From Gilliamella sp. App6-5 (GTDB lineage: Bacteria > Pseudomonadota > Gammaproteobacteria > Enterobacterales > Orbaceae), in assembly GCF_001690525.1 (NCBI RefSeq), contig NZ_LZGT01000030.1, positions 1-49,165 of the forward strand: 49,165 bases of DNA. Reading direction: 5' to 3'. Shown in pieces: positions 8,736 to 18,868 of the stretch (its first letter is position 1; the number at the start of each line of letters is the position of its first letter). Below the pieces are notes generated by a model. That model searched no databases. It worked only from the letters and a program-made list of their open reading frames with translations, and was not told the DNA's origin. The translations under genes and the position numbers were made by a program.

Positions 8736-8960
8736 AATTTGTTTTATAGCCACCCGTTATATCTAACCTACTATAGTTTAAGCATGTTATTTAACATTAG
8801 CAATAAAATATACTCAATAGTTTACAATTTATTATTCTTTAAATTTGCCACTGCAAGAAATCAATATCTTGATTCACATATCGTTTGTAAAACGTGTCAA
8901 TAACCAATACAATTAGCAACATATTTTTATTAGCAATAATAGATAGGACATTAACTGGTC

Positions 8961-11543
8961 ATGCAAGAACAATATCGCCCAGATGAAATCGAAGCCACTG
9001 TACAACAACACTGGCAAGACAATAAAACTTTTCACGTTACCGAAGATCCATCAAAAGAAAAATATTACTGTTTATCGATGCTACCTTACCCGTCTGGGCG
9101 TTTGCATCTTGGTCATGTTCGCAATTACACCATTGGTGATACCATTTCACGTTACCAACGCTTAAACGGTAAAAATGTACTACAACCAATTGGTTGGGAT
9201 GCGTTTGGTTTACCTGCTGAAGGGGCTGCTGTTAAAAATAATACTGCACCAGCAAAATGGACATACGAAAATATTGCCTATATGAAAAAGCAATTACAGC
9301 TTTTAGGCTTCGGTTATGATTGGGATCGCGAAGTGACAACTTGCCGTCCAGAATATTACAAATGGGAACAATGGTTTTTTACCAAGTTATATGAAAAAGG
9401 CCTAGTTTATAAAAAAACATCTGCGGTTAACTGGTGTCCAAATGACCAAACCGTACTTGCTAATGAGCAAGTGGTTGAAGGTTGCTGTTGGCGTTGCAGC
9501 ACCCCTGTTGAACGTAAAGAGATCCCACAGTGGTTTATTAAAATCACCGAATATGCTGAAGAGCTACTTAATGATTTAGATATCTTAAAGGACTGGCCAG
9601 AGCAAGTTAAAACTATGCAACGTAACTGGATTGGTCGCTCTGAAGGGGTTGAGTTTGATTTTGTTGTTGAAAATTATGCCGATAAATTACGCGTTTATAC
9701 AACACGCCCCGATACTTTAATGGGGGTGAGCTTTATCTCAGTTGCCGCAGAGCATCCTCTTGCACAATTAGCAGCAAAAAACGATCCTAAAATTGCTGAA
9801 TTTGTTGCTGAATGCAAAAATACCAAAACCGCCGAAGCCGATATGGCAACCATGGAAAAGAAAGGCATTGCAACTGGCTTTTATGCTATCCATCCGTTAA
9901 CAGGAAAAAAAGTTCCTGTTTGGATTGCTAATTTTGTGTTAATTGAATATGGTACTGGTGCCGTCATGGCCGTGCCGGGACACGATGAACGCGATTATGA
10001 ATTTGCCTCAAAATATCAGTTACCAATTAATCCTGTTATTTTAACTCAAGACGGCAATGCACCAGACTTGTCTGAAAAAGCATATACTGAGCATGGCAAA
10101 TTATTTAATTCTGGCGAGTTTGATGGTCTGGATTTTGAGCAAGCGTTTAATGCTGTTGCCGATAAATTAATTGCGTTAGGTATTGGTCAACGAAAAGTTA
10201 ATTACCGTTTGCGTGATTGGGGCGTCTCGCGCCAACGTTATTGGGGTGCGCCTATCCCAATGATGACGCTTGAAGACGGTACAACTATTCCAACACCAGA
10301 AGATCAGTTACCGGTTATTTTGCCAGAAGACGTCGAAATGAACGGTATCACTAGTCCAATTAAGGCCGATCCTAACTGGGCAAAAACAGCGGTGAACGGT
10401 CAGCCTGCTCTACGTGAAACCGATACGTTTGATACCTTTATGGAGTCATCTTGGTATTATGCCCGTTATACTTGTCCACAATTTGACAAAGGTATGTTAG
10501 ACGAAAAAGCAGCTAATTATTGGTTGCCTGTCGATCAATATGTCGGTGGTATTGAACATGCGATCATGCATTTGCTTTATTTTAGATTTTTCCATAAATT
10601 AATGCGTGATTTTGGTTTAGTTTCGTCCGATGAGCCTGCAAAACGTCTATTATGCCAAGGTATGGTATTAGCCGATGCATTTTATTACACCAGCCCAACC
10701 AATGAACGCATTTGGGTTTCACCAACCGAAGTCACTATTGAACGTGATGAAAAAGGTCGCATTGCTAAAGCCGTTGACAAACATGGCAATGAACTAGTCC
10801 ATGCAGGTATGACGAAGATGTCAAAATCCAAAAACAATGGTATCGACCCTCAAGAAATGGTTGAAAAATACGGAGCCGATACGGTTCGATTGTTTATGAT
10901 GTTTGCTTCGCCAGCGGATATGACATTGGAATGGCAAGAGTCTGGTGTTGAAGGCGCTAACCGATTTATTAAACGTGTGTGGCGTTTAGTGTATGAACAT
11001 ACCCGAAAAGGTCAAACCGCTAAACTTGATATTACAGCCTTAGATAGTGAACAAAAATCATTACGCCGTGAGCTACATAAGACCATTGCAAAAGTAAGTG
11101 ATGATATTGGACGCCGCCAAACGTTTAACACCGCTATTGCTGCTGTGATGGAGTTTATGAACCGCTTACAAAAAGCACCACAAGAAACCGAGCAAGATCG
11201 TGCACTCATGAGTGAGGCATTAAATGCGATTGTTCGTTTACTTTACCCTATGATGCCACACGCTTGTTTTGCTATGTGGCAAGCTTTAGGTCATAACGAA
11301 TCGATTGATAATACAACTTGGCCTGTTGCTGACCAATCAGCAATGATTGAAGACGAAAAACTTATTGTTGTGCAAATCAATGGTAAAGTCCGTGGTAAAT
11401 TTACGGTGCCAGCTGATGCCGATCAAGATTTTGTTGTGTCGCAAGCGAAACAAGAACCTAATATTCAAAAATACTTGAGCGATGTTACTATCCGTAAAGT
11501 AATTTACGTTCCAGGTAAATTATTAAATCTTGTTGTGGGTTAA
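8961..11543 (+). CDS. leuS: Leucyl-tRNA synthetase
   Basis: LeuRS charges tRNA-Leu and edits mischarged amino acids. The class I signatures are present: HLGH at residues 49-52 and KMSKS at 619-623. The CP1 editing domain between them includes TTRPDTLMG and [15 protein letters not shown]. The length of 860 residues equals the E. coli enzyme. The start ATG is supported by alignment of [11 protein letters not shown]. It opens the conserved string leuS-lptE-holA-nadD. Confidence 0.98.
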   Translation: MQEQYRPDEIEATVQQHWQDNKTFHVTEDPSKEKYYCLSMLPYPSGRLHLGHVRNYTIGDTISRYQRLNGKNVLQPIGWDAFGLPAEGAAVKNNTAPAKWTYENIAYMKKQLQLLGFGYDWDREVTTCRPEYYKWEQWFFTKLYEKGLVYKKTSAVNWCPNDQTVLANEQVVEGCCWRCSTPVERKEIPQWFIKITEYAEELLNDLDILKDWPEQVKTMQRNWIGRSEGVEFDFVVENYADKLRVYTTRPDTLMGVSFISVAAEHPLAQLAAKNDPKIAEFVAECKNTKTAEADMATMEKKGIATGFYAIHPLTGKKVPVWIANFVLIEYGTGAVMAVPGHDERDYEFASKYQLPINPVILTQDGNAPDLSEKAYTEHGKLFNSGEFDGLDFEQAFNAVADKLIALGIGQRKVNYRLRDWGVSRQRYWGAPIPMMTLEDGTTIPTPEDQLPVILPEDVEMNGITSPIKADPNWAKTAVNGQPALRETDTFDTFMESSWYYARYTCPQFDKGMLDEKAANYWLPVDQYVGGIEHAIMHLLYFRFFHKLMRDFGLVSSDEPAKRLLCQGMVLADAFYYTSPTNERIWVSPTEVTIERDEKGRIAKAVDKHGNELVHAGMTKMSKSKNNGIDPQEMVEKYGADTVRLFMMFASPADMTLEWQESGVEGANRFIKRVWRLVYEHTRKGQTAKLDITALDSEQKSLRRELHKTIAKVSDDIGRRQTFNTAIAAVMEFMNRLQKAPQETEQDRALMSEALNAIVRLLYPMMPHACFAMWQALGHNESIDNTTWPVADQSAMIEDEKLIVVQINGKVRGKFTVPADADQDFVVSQAKQEPNIQKYLSDVTIRKVIYVPGKLLNLVVG

Positions 11544-11578
11544 GATTGTTTGATAACTAAATTTAGGCAGTTATAGAT

Positions 11579-12073
11579 ATGAAAAAATATTTAGCATTAT
11601 TTATGTTATTAGCGATATCCTTAACAGGATGTGGATTTCATTTGCAGCATGAAACAGAAGTGCCTGAGCGGTTTAAAACGATGTCTTATGTAAGCTATGA
11701 CCCTTATGGCCGTCTGTCTCGCGACATTAAAGAGTTATTACACGATAACAAAGTGACTTTAACTACTAATAATGCTACAAGTCAGGTACCATCGTTAAGA
11801 ATGTTAAGCGAAAATCTAAGCCGCAATACTATTTCGATTTATCAAGATGGTAAAGCAGCCGAGTATCAATTGGTATTAACCGTTGAAGCACAAGTTATTA
11901 TTGCTGGTCAACAAATATATCCAATTAGTGTACGTGTATTTAGGACATTTTTTGATAATCCATCTGAAGCTTTGGCCAAAACGGTTGAGCAAGATTTAAT
12001 TGAAAACGAGATGTTTAAACAAGCTGCTAAACAAGTCATCCGTAAATTAAAATCGATTGATGCAGTAAATTAA
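11579..12073 (+). CDS. lptE: LPS-assembly lipoprotein LptE
   Basis: LptE plugs the LptD barrel and helps place lipopolysaccharide in the outer leaflet. The signal ends in lipobox LTGCGFH with acylated Cys18. The short mature domain carries the family features GFHLQ and the C-terminal alternation of the RlpB fold. Length is 164 residues (E. coli 193). It begins 35 bases after leuS and ends 7 bases before holA, so the genes are very likely one operon. Confidence 0.92.
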   Translation: MKKYLALFMLLAISLTGCGFHLQHETEVPERFKTMSYVSYDPYGRLSRDIKELLHDNKVTLTTNNATSQVPSLRMLSENLSRNTISIYQDGKAAEYQLVLTVEAQVIIAGQQIYPISVRVFRTFFDNPSEALAKTVEQDLIENEMFKQAAKQVIRKLKSIDAVN

Positions 12074-12080
12074 CGTTGTC

Positions 12081-13085
12081 ATGATTAAAATTAGTGTCGA
12101 TCAAATTAGTCATAAATTAGGATCACCCTATTATTTAATTTTAGGTAGTGATCCTTATTTACAACATTATGCGCAAACTGAGTTACGGAAAGCTTTTACT
12201 CACGCAGGCTTTAATGAACAGCTTACGTTTGTTATTGATAATCAAACCGACTGGACCGCAATTTTTGATAGCTGTCAGGCGATGAATCTATTTTCTACCA
12301 ATACTTTAATTTCACTTGATTTTGGTGACGGTTCGTTAAATGCAGGTATTACCGCAAAACTTAATACACTAAGTGAGGTTTTAACCCCTGATATTGCGCT
12401 AATAATCACGCTTAATAAAATCACTAAATCGCAAGAAAATACTATTTGGTATAAGACATTATCAGATAAGCTAGTGGTTGTTAATTGTACCACACCAGAT
12501 ACGTTGCAGTTACCACAATGGATTAAAAATCATTTGCAGCAACAACATATAACCATTGGCCCAAAAGCAATTGAATTGCTTTGCTATTATTACGAAGGTA
12601 ATTTACTAGCGTTAACGCAAATTATTGCGCAGCTAAAATTGCTGTATCCCGATCAGAACATTTCGTATGATGAAGTCGAAAGTAATATTAATGATTCAGC
12701 AATATTTACACCCTATCATTGGACTGATGCAATGATTTCCTGCAAAACGAAGCGAGCTATTCACATTTTACAGCAGTTGAAAATAAATGAATTTGAGCCG
12801 TTAATTTTGTTGCGGATTATTCAACGTGAGTTGATATTGATGATTAATTTAAAAAAGGGGTTGCAAACAAAATCATTAAAACAAACTTTTGATGAATATA
12901 AGGTTTGGCAAAATAAAAGAATGATTTATACTAATTATCTAAACCGTTGCGATCTTAAAAGCCTATTTAATTTGTTAGCCAAGCTGACTGAAATCGAAAT
13001 CAGTTTAAAACATGATAATCAAGCGCAAATGTGGGATGCGATATCTAGTTTATCAATGCAGTTTATGGGATTCGATAAATGCTAA
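12081..13085 (+). CDS. holA: DNA polymerase III delta subunit HolA
   Basis: HolA is the delta subunit of the clamp loader and opens the beta sliding clamp. Its 334 residues (E. coli 343) start with the YYLILGSDPYLQ segment of the N-terminal AAA+-like domain. As expected for delta, no Walker A motif is present. Its last seven bases overlap the start of nadD, which suggests coupled translation. Gene order with lptE and nadD matches enterobacteria. Confidence 0.93.
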   Translation: MIKISVDQISHKLGSPYYLILGSDPYLQHYAQTELRKAFTHAGFNEQLTFVIDNQTDWTAIFDSCQAMNLFSTNTLISLDFGDGSLNAGITAKLNTLSEVLTPDIALIITLNKITKSQENTIWYKTLSDKLVVVNCTTPDTLQLPQWIKNHLQQQHITIGPKAIELLCYYYEGNLLALTQIIAQLKLLYPDQNISYDEVESNINDSAIFTPYHWTDAMISCKTKRAIHILQQLKINEFEPLILLRIIQRELILMINLKKGLQTKSLKQTFDEYKVWQNKRMIYTNYLNRCDLKSLFNLLAKLTEIEISLKHDNQAQMWDAISSLSMQFMGFDKC

Positions 13086-13732
13086 CTGCGTTATTAGGGG
13101 GAACTTTTGACCCGATCCATTATGGGCACCTTCGCCCTGCTATTTCGTTAGCTAACGAAGTTGGGCTAAAACAGATTAGTTTATTGCCTAATCATATTCC
13201 ACCCCATAAGCCACAACCCGAAGCAAGCACTGAGCAACGTTTGGCAATGTTAAAATTGGCTATTGAAGATTTGCCATTATTTAAATTGGATGTAAGAGAA
13301 ATCTTACCTGAAGCTTCAACTCGTCCTTCTTATACCATTGAAACGCTTCAAGCTTGGCGACAAGAAAATGGGGATAGTGAAGGATTAGCTTTTATTATGG
13401 GGCAAGATTCATTATTGAGTTTGCCAACTTGGAATAAATGGCAAACGTTACTTGATTATTGTCATTTACTCATTTGTCGTAGGCCGGGTTATGCAAAAAA
13501 TACCAATAATATTGAGCTACAACAATGGATTGATGTGCACAACACCCCAAACACACAAGATTTGCATGATTCACCGCATGGTTATATCTTTTTTGCGCAT
13601 ACACCACTTGAAGATATTTCAGCGACTGAAATCAGACAAAATATTAACCATCAAGCCAGTTGTGAAAATTTGTTGCCACCCAAAGTATGGCATTATATTT
13701 ATCAGCAAGGACTTTATCGCGTAAAGAAATAA
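13079..13732 (+). CDS. nadD: Nicotinate-mononucleotide adenylyltransferase NadD
   Basis: NadD joins ATP and nicotinate mononucleotide to give deamido-NAD, an essential step of NAD synthesis. The nucleotidyltransferase motif GGTFDPIHYGH lies at residues 7-17, with the HxxH histidines at 14 and 17. The C-terminal ISATEIR segment is the family's second nucleotide-binding signature. Length 217 residues (E. coli 213). It overlaps holA by 7 bases and ends the leuS-lptE-holA-nadD string. Confidence 0.96.
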   Translation: MLTALLGGTFDPIHYGHLRPAISLANEVGLKQISLLPNHIPPHKPQPEASTEQRLAMLKLAIEDLPLFKLDVREILPEASTRPSYTIETLQAWRQENGDSEGLAFIMGQDSLLSLPTWNKWQTLLDYCHLLICRRPGYAKNTNNIELQQWIDVHNTPNTQDLHDSPHGYIFFAHTPLEDISATEIRQNINHQASCENLLPPKVWHYIYQQGLYRVKK

Positions 13733-13908
13733 CAGAAAGGACTTTACATCTGACAGTTTTTTCGGCATTATTTCGCCGCTGTGTTTATATATTTTAAATT
13801 CAGTTTTTTTGTGTTTATACTTAACTTCGCTAAGTCATCTAATAAAGCTCTAATATAGAGGCAAAACAGATAGTCAGTTGAGTATATTTAATTTGTATTT
13901 ATTATTAA

Positions 13909-14136
<228 letters not shown>

Positions 14137-14195
14137 TATCGTTATCAAGATAAACTATTTAAAACTATATAACAGTTTATTTCTCTCTTTTTTAA

Positions 14196-14222
14196 TAAAA
14201 AACCGTCGACTTTTGTCGACGG
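14196..14222 (-). terminator. Terminator between infA and lysP
   Basis: The 8-bp perfect arms CCGTCGAC and GTCGACGG (14203-14210, 14215-14222) enclose a 4-base loop. On the minus strand six or more T residues follow, so this is a strong intrinsic terminator for lysP. It may also stop infA transcripts arriving from the other side. Confidence 0.85.
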
Positions 14223-14253
14223 AAAAGTAAAGAATTGGGACTAAACTTATGAA

Positions 14254-15696
14254 TTAATCTTCTTTAGAAAAGTCCATCTGTTCGTATTTAACCCATTTTG
14301 TCTTTTTCACTAGCTTGTAGCCAAAGTAAATCACTAAAAATAATGGTATACCAATATAGGTCGCGATAACACCATTCCAATCAATGGTATCTTGCAAGAA
14401 AGCTTCGTAATTTTGACCAAGGGTAATAATTAAGCATAATACAAAAGCGAAAATAGGGCCAAATGGGAAGCAACTTGATTGATACGGTAATTGATTAACA
14501 TCCTTACCTTGAATAGTGTAACCCTTTCTAAAACGATAATGGCTAATCGCAATTCCTAGCCAAGCAATAAAGCCTGTCATACCTGACATATTAAGCAACC
14601 ATAAATAAACAGCCTGATCTTTGTACATCGAGGTTAAGAAACAAAGCATAGCCACAAATGTTGTTGCTAACAACGCAGCACGAGGCACTCCTGATGATGA
14701 TAAGTTTGAAAATATTTTAGGCGCTTTACCTTCTTTAGCAAGTGCATATAGCATGCGGGTTGAAGCATACAGCCCTGAGTTACCCGCAGATAATACGGAT
14801 GTTAAAATAACTGCATTCATTAATGCCGCAGCAGATAATAATCCTGCATGTTCAAATACAAGGGTAAATGGACTAACACTGATATCAGTTTCATCGTTAC
14901 GTAGTAAATTAGGATCAGTATAAGGAATAATCAAGCTGATAACTAAAATCGCAAAGATATAAAATAACAAGATTCGCCAAAATACTTGTCGCATAGCTTT
15001 AGGTATGTTTTTTTCTGGATCTTTTGATTCACCCGCTGCAATACCTATTAATTCGGTACCTTGGAATGAAAATCCAACCACCATTGCGACACCAATCATT
15101 GATGAAAACCCACCCGCAAAAGGCGCTTCTTTGATTGTCCAATTTTTCCAACCAGCCACTTCGACACCTCGAAAGATGCCAATAATCATTAATAAACCAA
15201 CTACAATAAAAATAATCACAGTAACAACTTTAATTAATGAAAACCAAAATTCTGCTTCACCAAAACCTTTAACTGAAATATAGTTTAAGCAAAAGATGAT
15301 ACTTAAAAACAATAAGCTCCATAACCAGCTATAAGGTCCTGCATCAAACCAATAAGAGATAACTAATTGAGCTGCAACTAAGTCTACAGCAACCGTAATT
15401 GCCCAGTTGTACCAATAGTTCCAACCGATGGCAAAGCCAAACGCTTCATCGACATAACGTGAACCATAAGTTGCAAAAGTACCTGAAACAGGCAGATAAG
15501 CTGCTAGCTCACCAAGGCTGGTCATTAAAAAATACACCATCACACCTATAATGGCATACGAAAGCAATGCACCACCAGGACCTGCCTGAGCAACAGTTGC
15601 ACCTGATGCAACAAAGAGCCCAGTTCCGATCGAACCACCAATAGCTATCATAGCTAAATGGCGGGCTTTTAAATCTCGTTTTAATTTGTTTTTCAT
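14254..15696 (-). CDS. lysP: Lysine-specific permease LysP
   Basis: This APC-superfamily permease is very close to E. coli LysP, a lysine-proton symporter that also restrains the CadC sensor. It contains IAIGGSIGTGLFVASGAT in the first helix and about 12 membrane segments, with near-identical stretches throughout (for example FSFQGTELIGIAAGES). The open frame reaches a GTG at 15747, but the ATG at 15696 has AGAAG nine bases upstream and gives MKNKLKRDLKARH, matching the cytoplasmic N-terminus of LysP; a second ATG at 15702 is possible. It is monocistronic and ends at a strong terminator. Confidence 0.93.
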   Translation of the reverse strand: MKNKLKRDLKARHLAMIAIGGSIGTGLFVASGATVAQAGPGGALLSYAIIGVMVYFLMTSLGELAAYLPVSGTFATYGSRYVDEAFGFAIGWNYWYNWAITVAVDLVAAQLVISYWFDAGPYSWLWSLLFLSIIFCLNYISVKGFGEAEFWFSLIKVVTVIIFIVVGLLMIIGIFRGVEVAGWKNWTIKEAPFAGGFSSMIGVAMVVGFSFQGTELIGIAAGESKDPEKNIPKAMRQVFWRILLFYIFAILVISLIIPYTDPNLLRNDETDISVSPFTLVFEHAGLLSAAALMNAVILTSVLSAGNSGLYASTRMLYALAKEGKAPKIFSNLSSSGVPRAALLATTFVAMLCFLTSMYKDQAVYLWLLNMSGMTGFIAWLGIAISHYRFRKGYTIQGKDVNQLPYQSSCFPFGPIFAFVLCLIITLGQNYEAFLQDTIDWNGVIATYIGIPLFLVIYFGYKLVKKTKWVKYEQMDFSKED

Positions 15697-15904
15697 AATC
15701 ATTTTCTTCTGTCTAAAAAGATCAAATTTATTGGTAATATTAGCCACTTATTTGATGTATAAAGATATATGTGGTTAAAATCTATCTCAAAAATTTATTG
15801 ATATTTATCACTAAATAATGAAGTGCGGAAAGTTTATCAAAAAAACTACTGTACGAGATAAATAATTCTAATAATCGAACTGTTTTGTTAAATTTAGGCA
15901 ATAC

Positions 15905-16171
15905 TTAACCTTTAGTTAGCTGTTCTAACTGTATTAGATAATTCATCGCTTGCATTCTATTATTACCACACATTTCGATGCTGGGTTTTAATCGACCACA
16001 AACTGTAGGCCTTGATGGGTGTAAAAATAATTTACATTGATAATTATTATCTAAATGAATGCAAGCAACGCCAGCAGGCTTCCCTTTAGGCATACCAGAA
16101 ATAGTTGATGAAATCGATGGCGCAATACAACAAGCACCACAGTTTTGCCTGCATTTGAATAAATCTGCCAT
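15905..16171 (-). CDS. yeiW: YeiW-like UPF0153 cysteine-cluster protein
   Basis: This is an 88-residue protein of the YkgJ/UPF0153 cysteine-cluster family, with function unknown; members are suspected to bind zinc or an iron-sulfur cluster. Cysteines fall in CRQNCGACC (7, 11, 14, 15) and in four further positions including YQCKLF and TVCGRL. The sequence resembles E. coli YeiW closely ([30 protein letters not shown]). In E. coli yeiW sits by yeiP, and here it is divergent from efpL by 115 bases, which supports the assignment. Confidence 0.85.
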   Translation of the reverse strand: MADLFKCRQNCGACCIAPSISSTISGMPKGKPAGVACIHLDNNYQCKLFLHPSRPTVCGRLKPSIEMCGNNRMQAMNYLIQLEQLTKG

Positions 16172-16286
16172 AGTTTTTCTTTAATTTAAGGCGCTTGAAT
16201 AAATTTTGATGGTGACAATAACAAGTTAGCGGTAAAATAGCGAGCTAATTTTTAACTCTTTTTATTAATTGTGAAGAATAAATATT

Positions 16287-16859
16287 ATGGCTAAAGCAAA
16301 TGAAATAAAACGTGGCGATGCAGTCGCCTTTAATGGCAAATTATTACTGGTTAAAGATATTGATGTTCAAAGTCCAAGCGCACGTGGTGCAAGTACACTT
16401 TATAAAATGCGTTTTACCGATGTCAAAAATGGTGGTAAAGTTGAAGAGCGTTTTAAAGGTGATGATATCCTAGAAACGATTGAACTATCACGCCGTCCTG
16501 TTAGTGTTTCGTATATTGATGGCGATGAATATGTGTTTATGGATAACGAAGATTTTACCCCTTATATCTTCAAAAAAGAGCAAATAGAAGATGAGTTATT
16601 GTTTATTCCTGAAGGCGGCATGAATGATATTCAAGTGCTAATGGCGGATGGCGAAGTCCTTGCTTTAGAATTACCGCAAACGGTTAACCTCGAAATTGTT
16701 GAAACTTCGCCAAGTATTAAAGGGGCGTCAGCCAGTGCGCGAACTAAACCAGCTACGTTATCAACAGGGCTTGTTATTCAAGTTCCTGAATATATTGATA
16801 ACCACGAAAAAGTTAAAATTCATATTGCTGAACGCCGTTATATGAGCCGTGTCGAATAA
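16287..16859 (+). CDS. efpL: Elongation factor P-like protein EfpL (YeiP)
   Basis: EfpL is the EF-P paralogue that helps ribosomes pass difficult sequences such as polyproline. Three OB-type domains are expected in 190 residues, as in E. coli YeiP. The tip of the first-domain loop reads SPSARG with arginine at position 33, where EF-P itself carries the modified lysine; this arginine is characteristic of the EfpL subfamily. The C-terminal signature [19 protein letters not shown] is typical. ttcA follows after 14 bases, so the two are probably co-transcribed. Confidence 0.95.
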   Translation: MAKANEIKRGDAVAFNGKLLLVKDIDVQSPSARGASTLYKMRFTDVKNGGKVEERFKGDDILETIELSRRPVSVSYIDGDEYVFMDNEDFTPYIFKKEQIEDELLFIPEGGMNDIQVLMADGEVLALELPQTVNLEIVETSPSIKGASASARTKPATLSTGLVIQVPEYIDNHEKVKIHIAERRYMSRVE

Positions 16860-16873
16860 CCAATAAAATTGTA

Positions 16874-17770
16874 ATGAATATATATAATCAAAATAAACTA
16901 CACAAACGATTGCGTCGCTTGACTGGTGAGGCAATCACTGACTTTAATATGATCGAAGAAGGTGATCGTATTATGGTTTGCTTATCAGGTGGTAAAGATA
17001 GTTATACTTTGCTTGATATTCTAATTAACTTGAAAATCAGCGCCCCCATAAACTTTGAACTAATTGCAGTTAATTTAGATCAAAAACAACCTGGCTTCCC
17101 CGAACATGTTTTGCCTCAGTATTTGCAATCACTAGGCATTGAATACAAAATCGTGCAAGAAAACACCTATGGTATTGTCAAAGAGAAGATACCTGAAGGT
17201 AAAACAACTTGCTCGCTTTGTTCACGGCTACGCCGAGGAATATTATACCGCACAGCCACCGAACTTAGTGCAACAAAAATTGCCCTTGGCCACCATCGTG
17301 ATGATATTTTAGAAACATTGTTTTTAAATATGTTCTATGGCGGTAAACTCAAAGCAATGCCACCGAAGCTAATGAATGATTCAGGCGAACATATCATTAT
17401 TCGACCACTAGCTTATTGCAAAGAAAAAGACATCGCTAAATACGCTGAAATTAAACAATTTCCGATTATTCCTTGTAATCTTTGTGGCTCACAACCCAAC
17501 TTACAAAGGCAAGTAATTAAAGAAATGCTCAATGAATGGGATAAAAAGTTCCCCGGACGCATTGAAACCATGTTCCGAGCAACACAAAATATCACCCTAT
17601 CCCATCTGTGTGATACCAATTTGTTTGATTTTAAAGGAATTAAAAAAGGTGATCTAGCTATTAACGGTGGTGATATCGCTTTTGACCGCGAAGATATGGT
17701 GCCAACCGTTGGCTTTGATGCTTCAGAGCTTGAAGAACAGGATATGATTTTATGGAAGAAAGCAAAATAG
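16874..17770 (+). CDS. ttcA: tRNA 2-thiocytidine(32) synthetase TtcA
   Basis: TtcA thiolates cytidine 32 of certain tRNAs with an iron-sulfur cluster and ATP. The PP-loop SGGKDS is at residues 38-43. Two CxxC pairs, Cys113/Cys116 (TTCSLCSR) and Cys201/Cys204 (IPCNLCGSQ), carry the cluster. Length 298 residues (E. coli 311). It follows efpL at 14 bases and is followed by a perfect 13-bp hairpin at 17836-17866. Confidence 0.96.
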   Translation: MNIYNQNKLHKRLRRLTGEAITDFNMIEEGDRIMVCLSGGKDSYTLLDILINLKISAPINFELIAVNLDQKQPGFPEHVLPQYLQSLGIEYKIVQENTYGIVKEKIPEGKTTCSLCSRLRRGILYRTATELSATKIALGHHRDDILETLFLNMFYGGKLKAMPPKLMNDSGEHIIIRPLAYCKEKDIAKYAEIKQFPIIPCNLCGSQPNLQRQVIKEMLNEWDKKFPGRIETMFRATQNITLSHLCDTNLFDFKGIKKGDLAINGGDIAFDREDMVPTVGFDASELEEQDMILWKKAK

Positions 17771-17835
17771 CTAATCCAGTCAATAAAGTTTATTGTTCCG
17801 CTAAATAACTTTCAAAATTAACCCAGTCTCAAAAG

Positions 17836-17866
17836 TTATCGGTGAATTTTTTTAATTCACCGATAA
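17836..17866 (+). terminator. 13-bp hairpin after ttcA
   Basis: Arms 17836-17848 and 17854-17866 are perfect around a TTTTT loop. It lies 65 bases past the ttcA stop and is followed only by TATT then C-rich sequence, so the intrinsic terminator call is moderate. Confidence 0.55.
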
Positions 17867-17948
17867 TATTCCCCCTAAAATTTATGATCTTGCTCACGCA
17901 TTAGTAAAAAATTACGTTTTTTTATTGTAGAATTATGTATCGTAAAAT

Positions 17949-17970
17949 AAAATTGAAACGTTCCAATTTT
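17949..17970. promoter_or_regulatory. CpG-centred palindrome, candidate LacI-family operator
   Basis: The 22-bp site is symmetric at 10 of 11 base pairs around a central CG (17959-17960), with the core GAAACGTTCC. LacI/PurR-type regulators typically bind such CpG-centred palindromes. It directly follows TAAAAT (17943-17948), a possible -10, so binding would block the start of the PhnP-like/MFS operon. The obvious candidate protein is the LacI-type fusion at 20157-22319. Confidence 0.65.
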
Positions 17971-18027
17971 AATAAATAGATAAAAACAAAACTAGATAGT
18001 GGCAAGCTAAACTTATAGGAGAACAAT

Positions 18028-18855
18028 GTGAAATTACAATTTTTGGGAACGGCGGCATCCGAAGGTATTCCAAATCCTTTTTGTAAATGCCAAATATGCG
18101 AAAAATCGCGCATTATAAAAGGAAAAAACATACGCACGCGTAGTTCTGTTGTCATTGATGACATAATGCAAATTGATTTTGCTCCAGAATTTAGCTATCA
18201 AGTGATGCGTGAAAATATCGATGTCACCAAAATAAAAGATCTGCTGTTCACTCATACTCATCCTGATCACTTCAATGTAGGGGATTTGTTTAGCCGTATG
18301 GTGGACTATGGATTTAATATCACTCATCCACTTTATGTATACGGTAATGATATTGCAATCAATGGCTGCTTAAATGTATTACCAGGATATAGCCATGAGC
18401 GTTTTGTGTTCAATTTATTAGTGCCCTATCAATCTGTTATAACATCAGCCGGATATACAGTTACACCACTACTTGCTAATCATGCTAAATGGGAATTTTG
18501 CTATATCTATTTAATTGAAAAAGACGGCAAAACCATACTTCACGGTCATGATTCGGGATATTTCCCTGAACTAACTTGGCAATGGCTAAAAAATAGTGGT
18601 AAAAAAATCGATTTAGCGATTTTTGAGTGTACTTATGGATATAAACAAAATGATCGTACTAATAATCATATGAGTATTGAATCAGTAATATCGGCACAAA
18701 AACGGATGCTTGATGAAGGCATTTTTCATAGTAGTACACAACTCATCACCTCTCATCACTCTCACAGCAGTGGCTTTATGCACGATGAATTAGTTGAGAT
18801 TTTTAAACCTTACAATATTGAAGTCGCTTACGACGGCTTAATAAAAATAATTTAA
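18028..18855 (+). CDS. PhnP-like metallo-beta-lactamase-fold hydrolase
   Basis: This is a metal-dependent hydrolase of the PhnP branch, whose best known member is the phosphodiesterase for 5-phosphoribosyl 1,2-cyclic phosphate. The N-terminus has GTAASEGIPNP then Cys19, Cys21 and Cys24, the PhnP-type structural zinc site. The active-site motif THTHPDHF gives His76, His78, Asp80 and His81; further ligands are likely in LLANHAKW, HGHDSG and TSHHSHSS. Length 275 residues. The start is GTG at 18028 with AGGAG just upstream. It is followed after 13 bases by an MFS permease, and no other phn gene is nearby, so a C-P lyase role is unlikely; a cyclic nucleotide or sugar-phosphate substrate is a guess. 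Confidence 0.8.
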   Translation: MKLQFLGTAASEGIPNPFCKCQICEKSRIIKGKNIRTRSSVVIDDIMQIDFAPEFSYQVMRENIDVTKIKDLLFTHTHPDHFNVGDLFSRMVDYGFNITHPLYVYGNDIAINGCLNVLPGYSHERFVFNLLVPYQSVITSAGYTVTPLLANHAKWEFCYIYLIEKDGKTILHGHDSGYFPELTWQWLKNSGKKIDLAIFECTYGYKQNDRTNNHMSIESVISAQKRMLDEGIFHSSTQLITSHHSHSSGFMHDELVEIFKPYNIEVAYDGLIKII

Positions 18856-18868
18856 TAGGGAACTTACT

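Noticed and set aside
8736-8960. Possible T-box or leader peptide before leuS
   Set aside because: No T-box sequence, no leucine-rich short frame and no antiterminator arrangement could be found.
15748-15904. Lysine riboswitch ahead of lysP
   Set aside because: The upstream region is too short and AT-rich and lacks the conserved lysine-aptamer elements.
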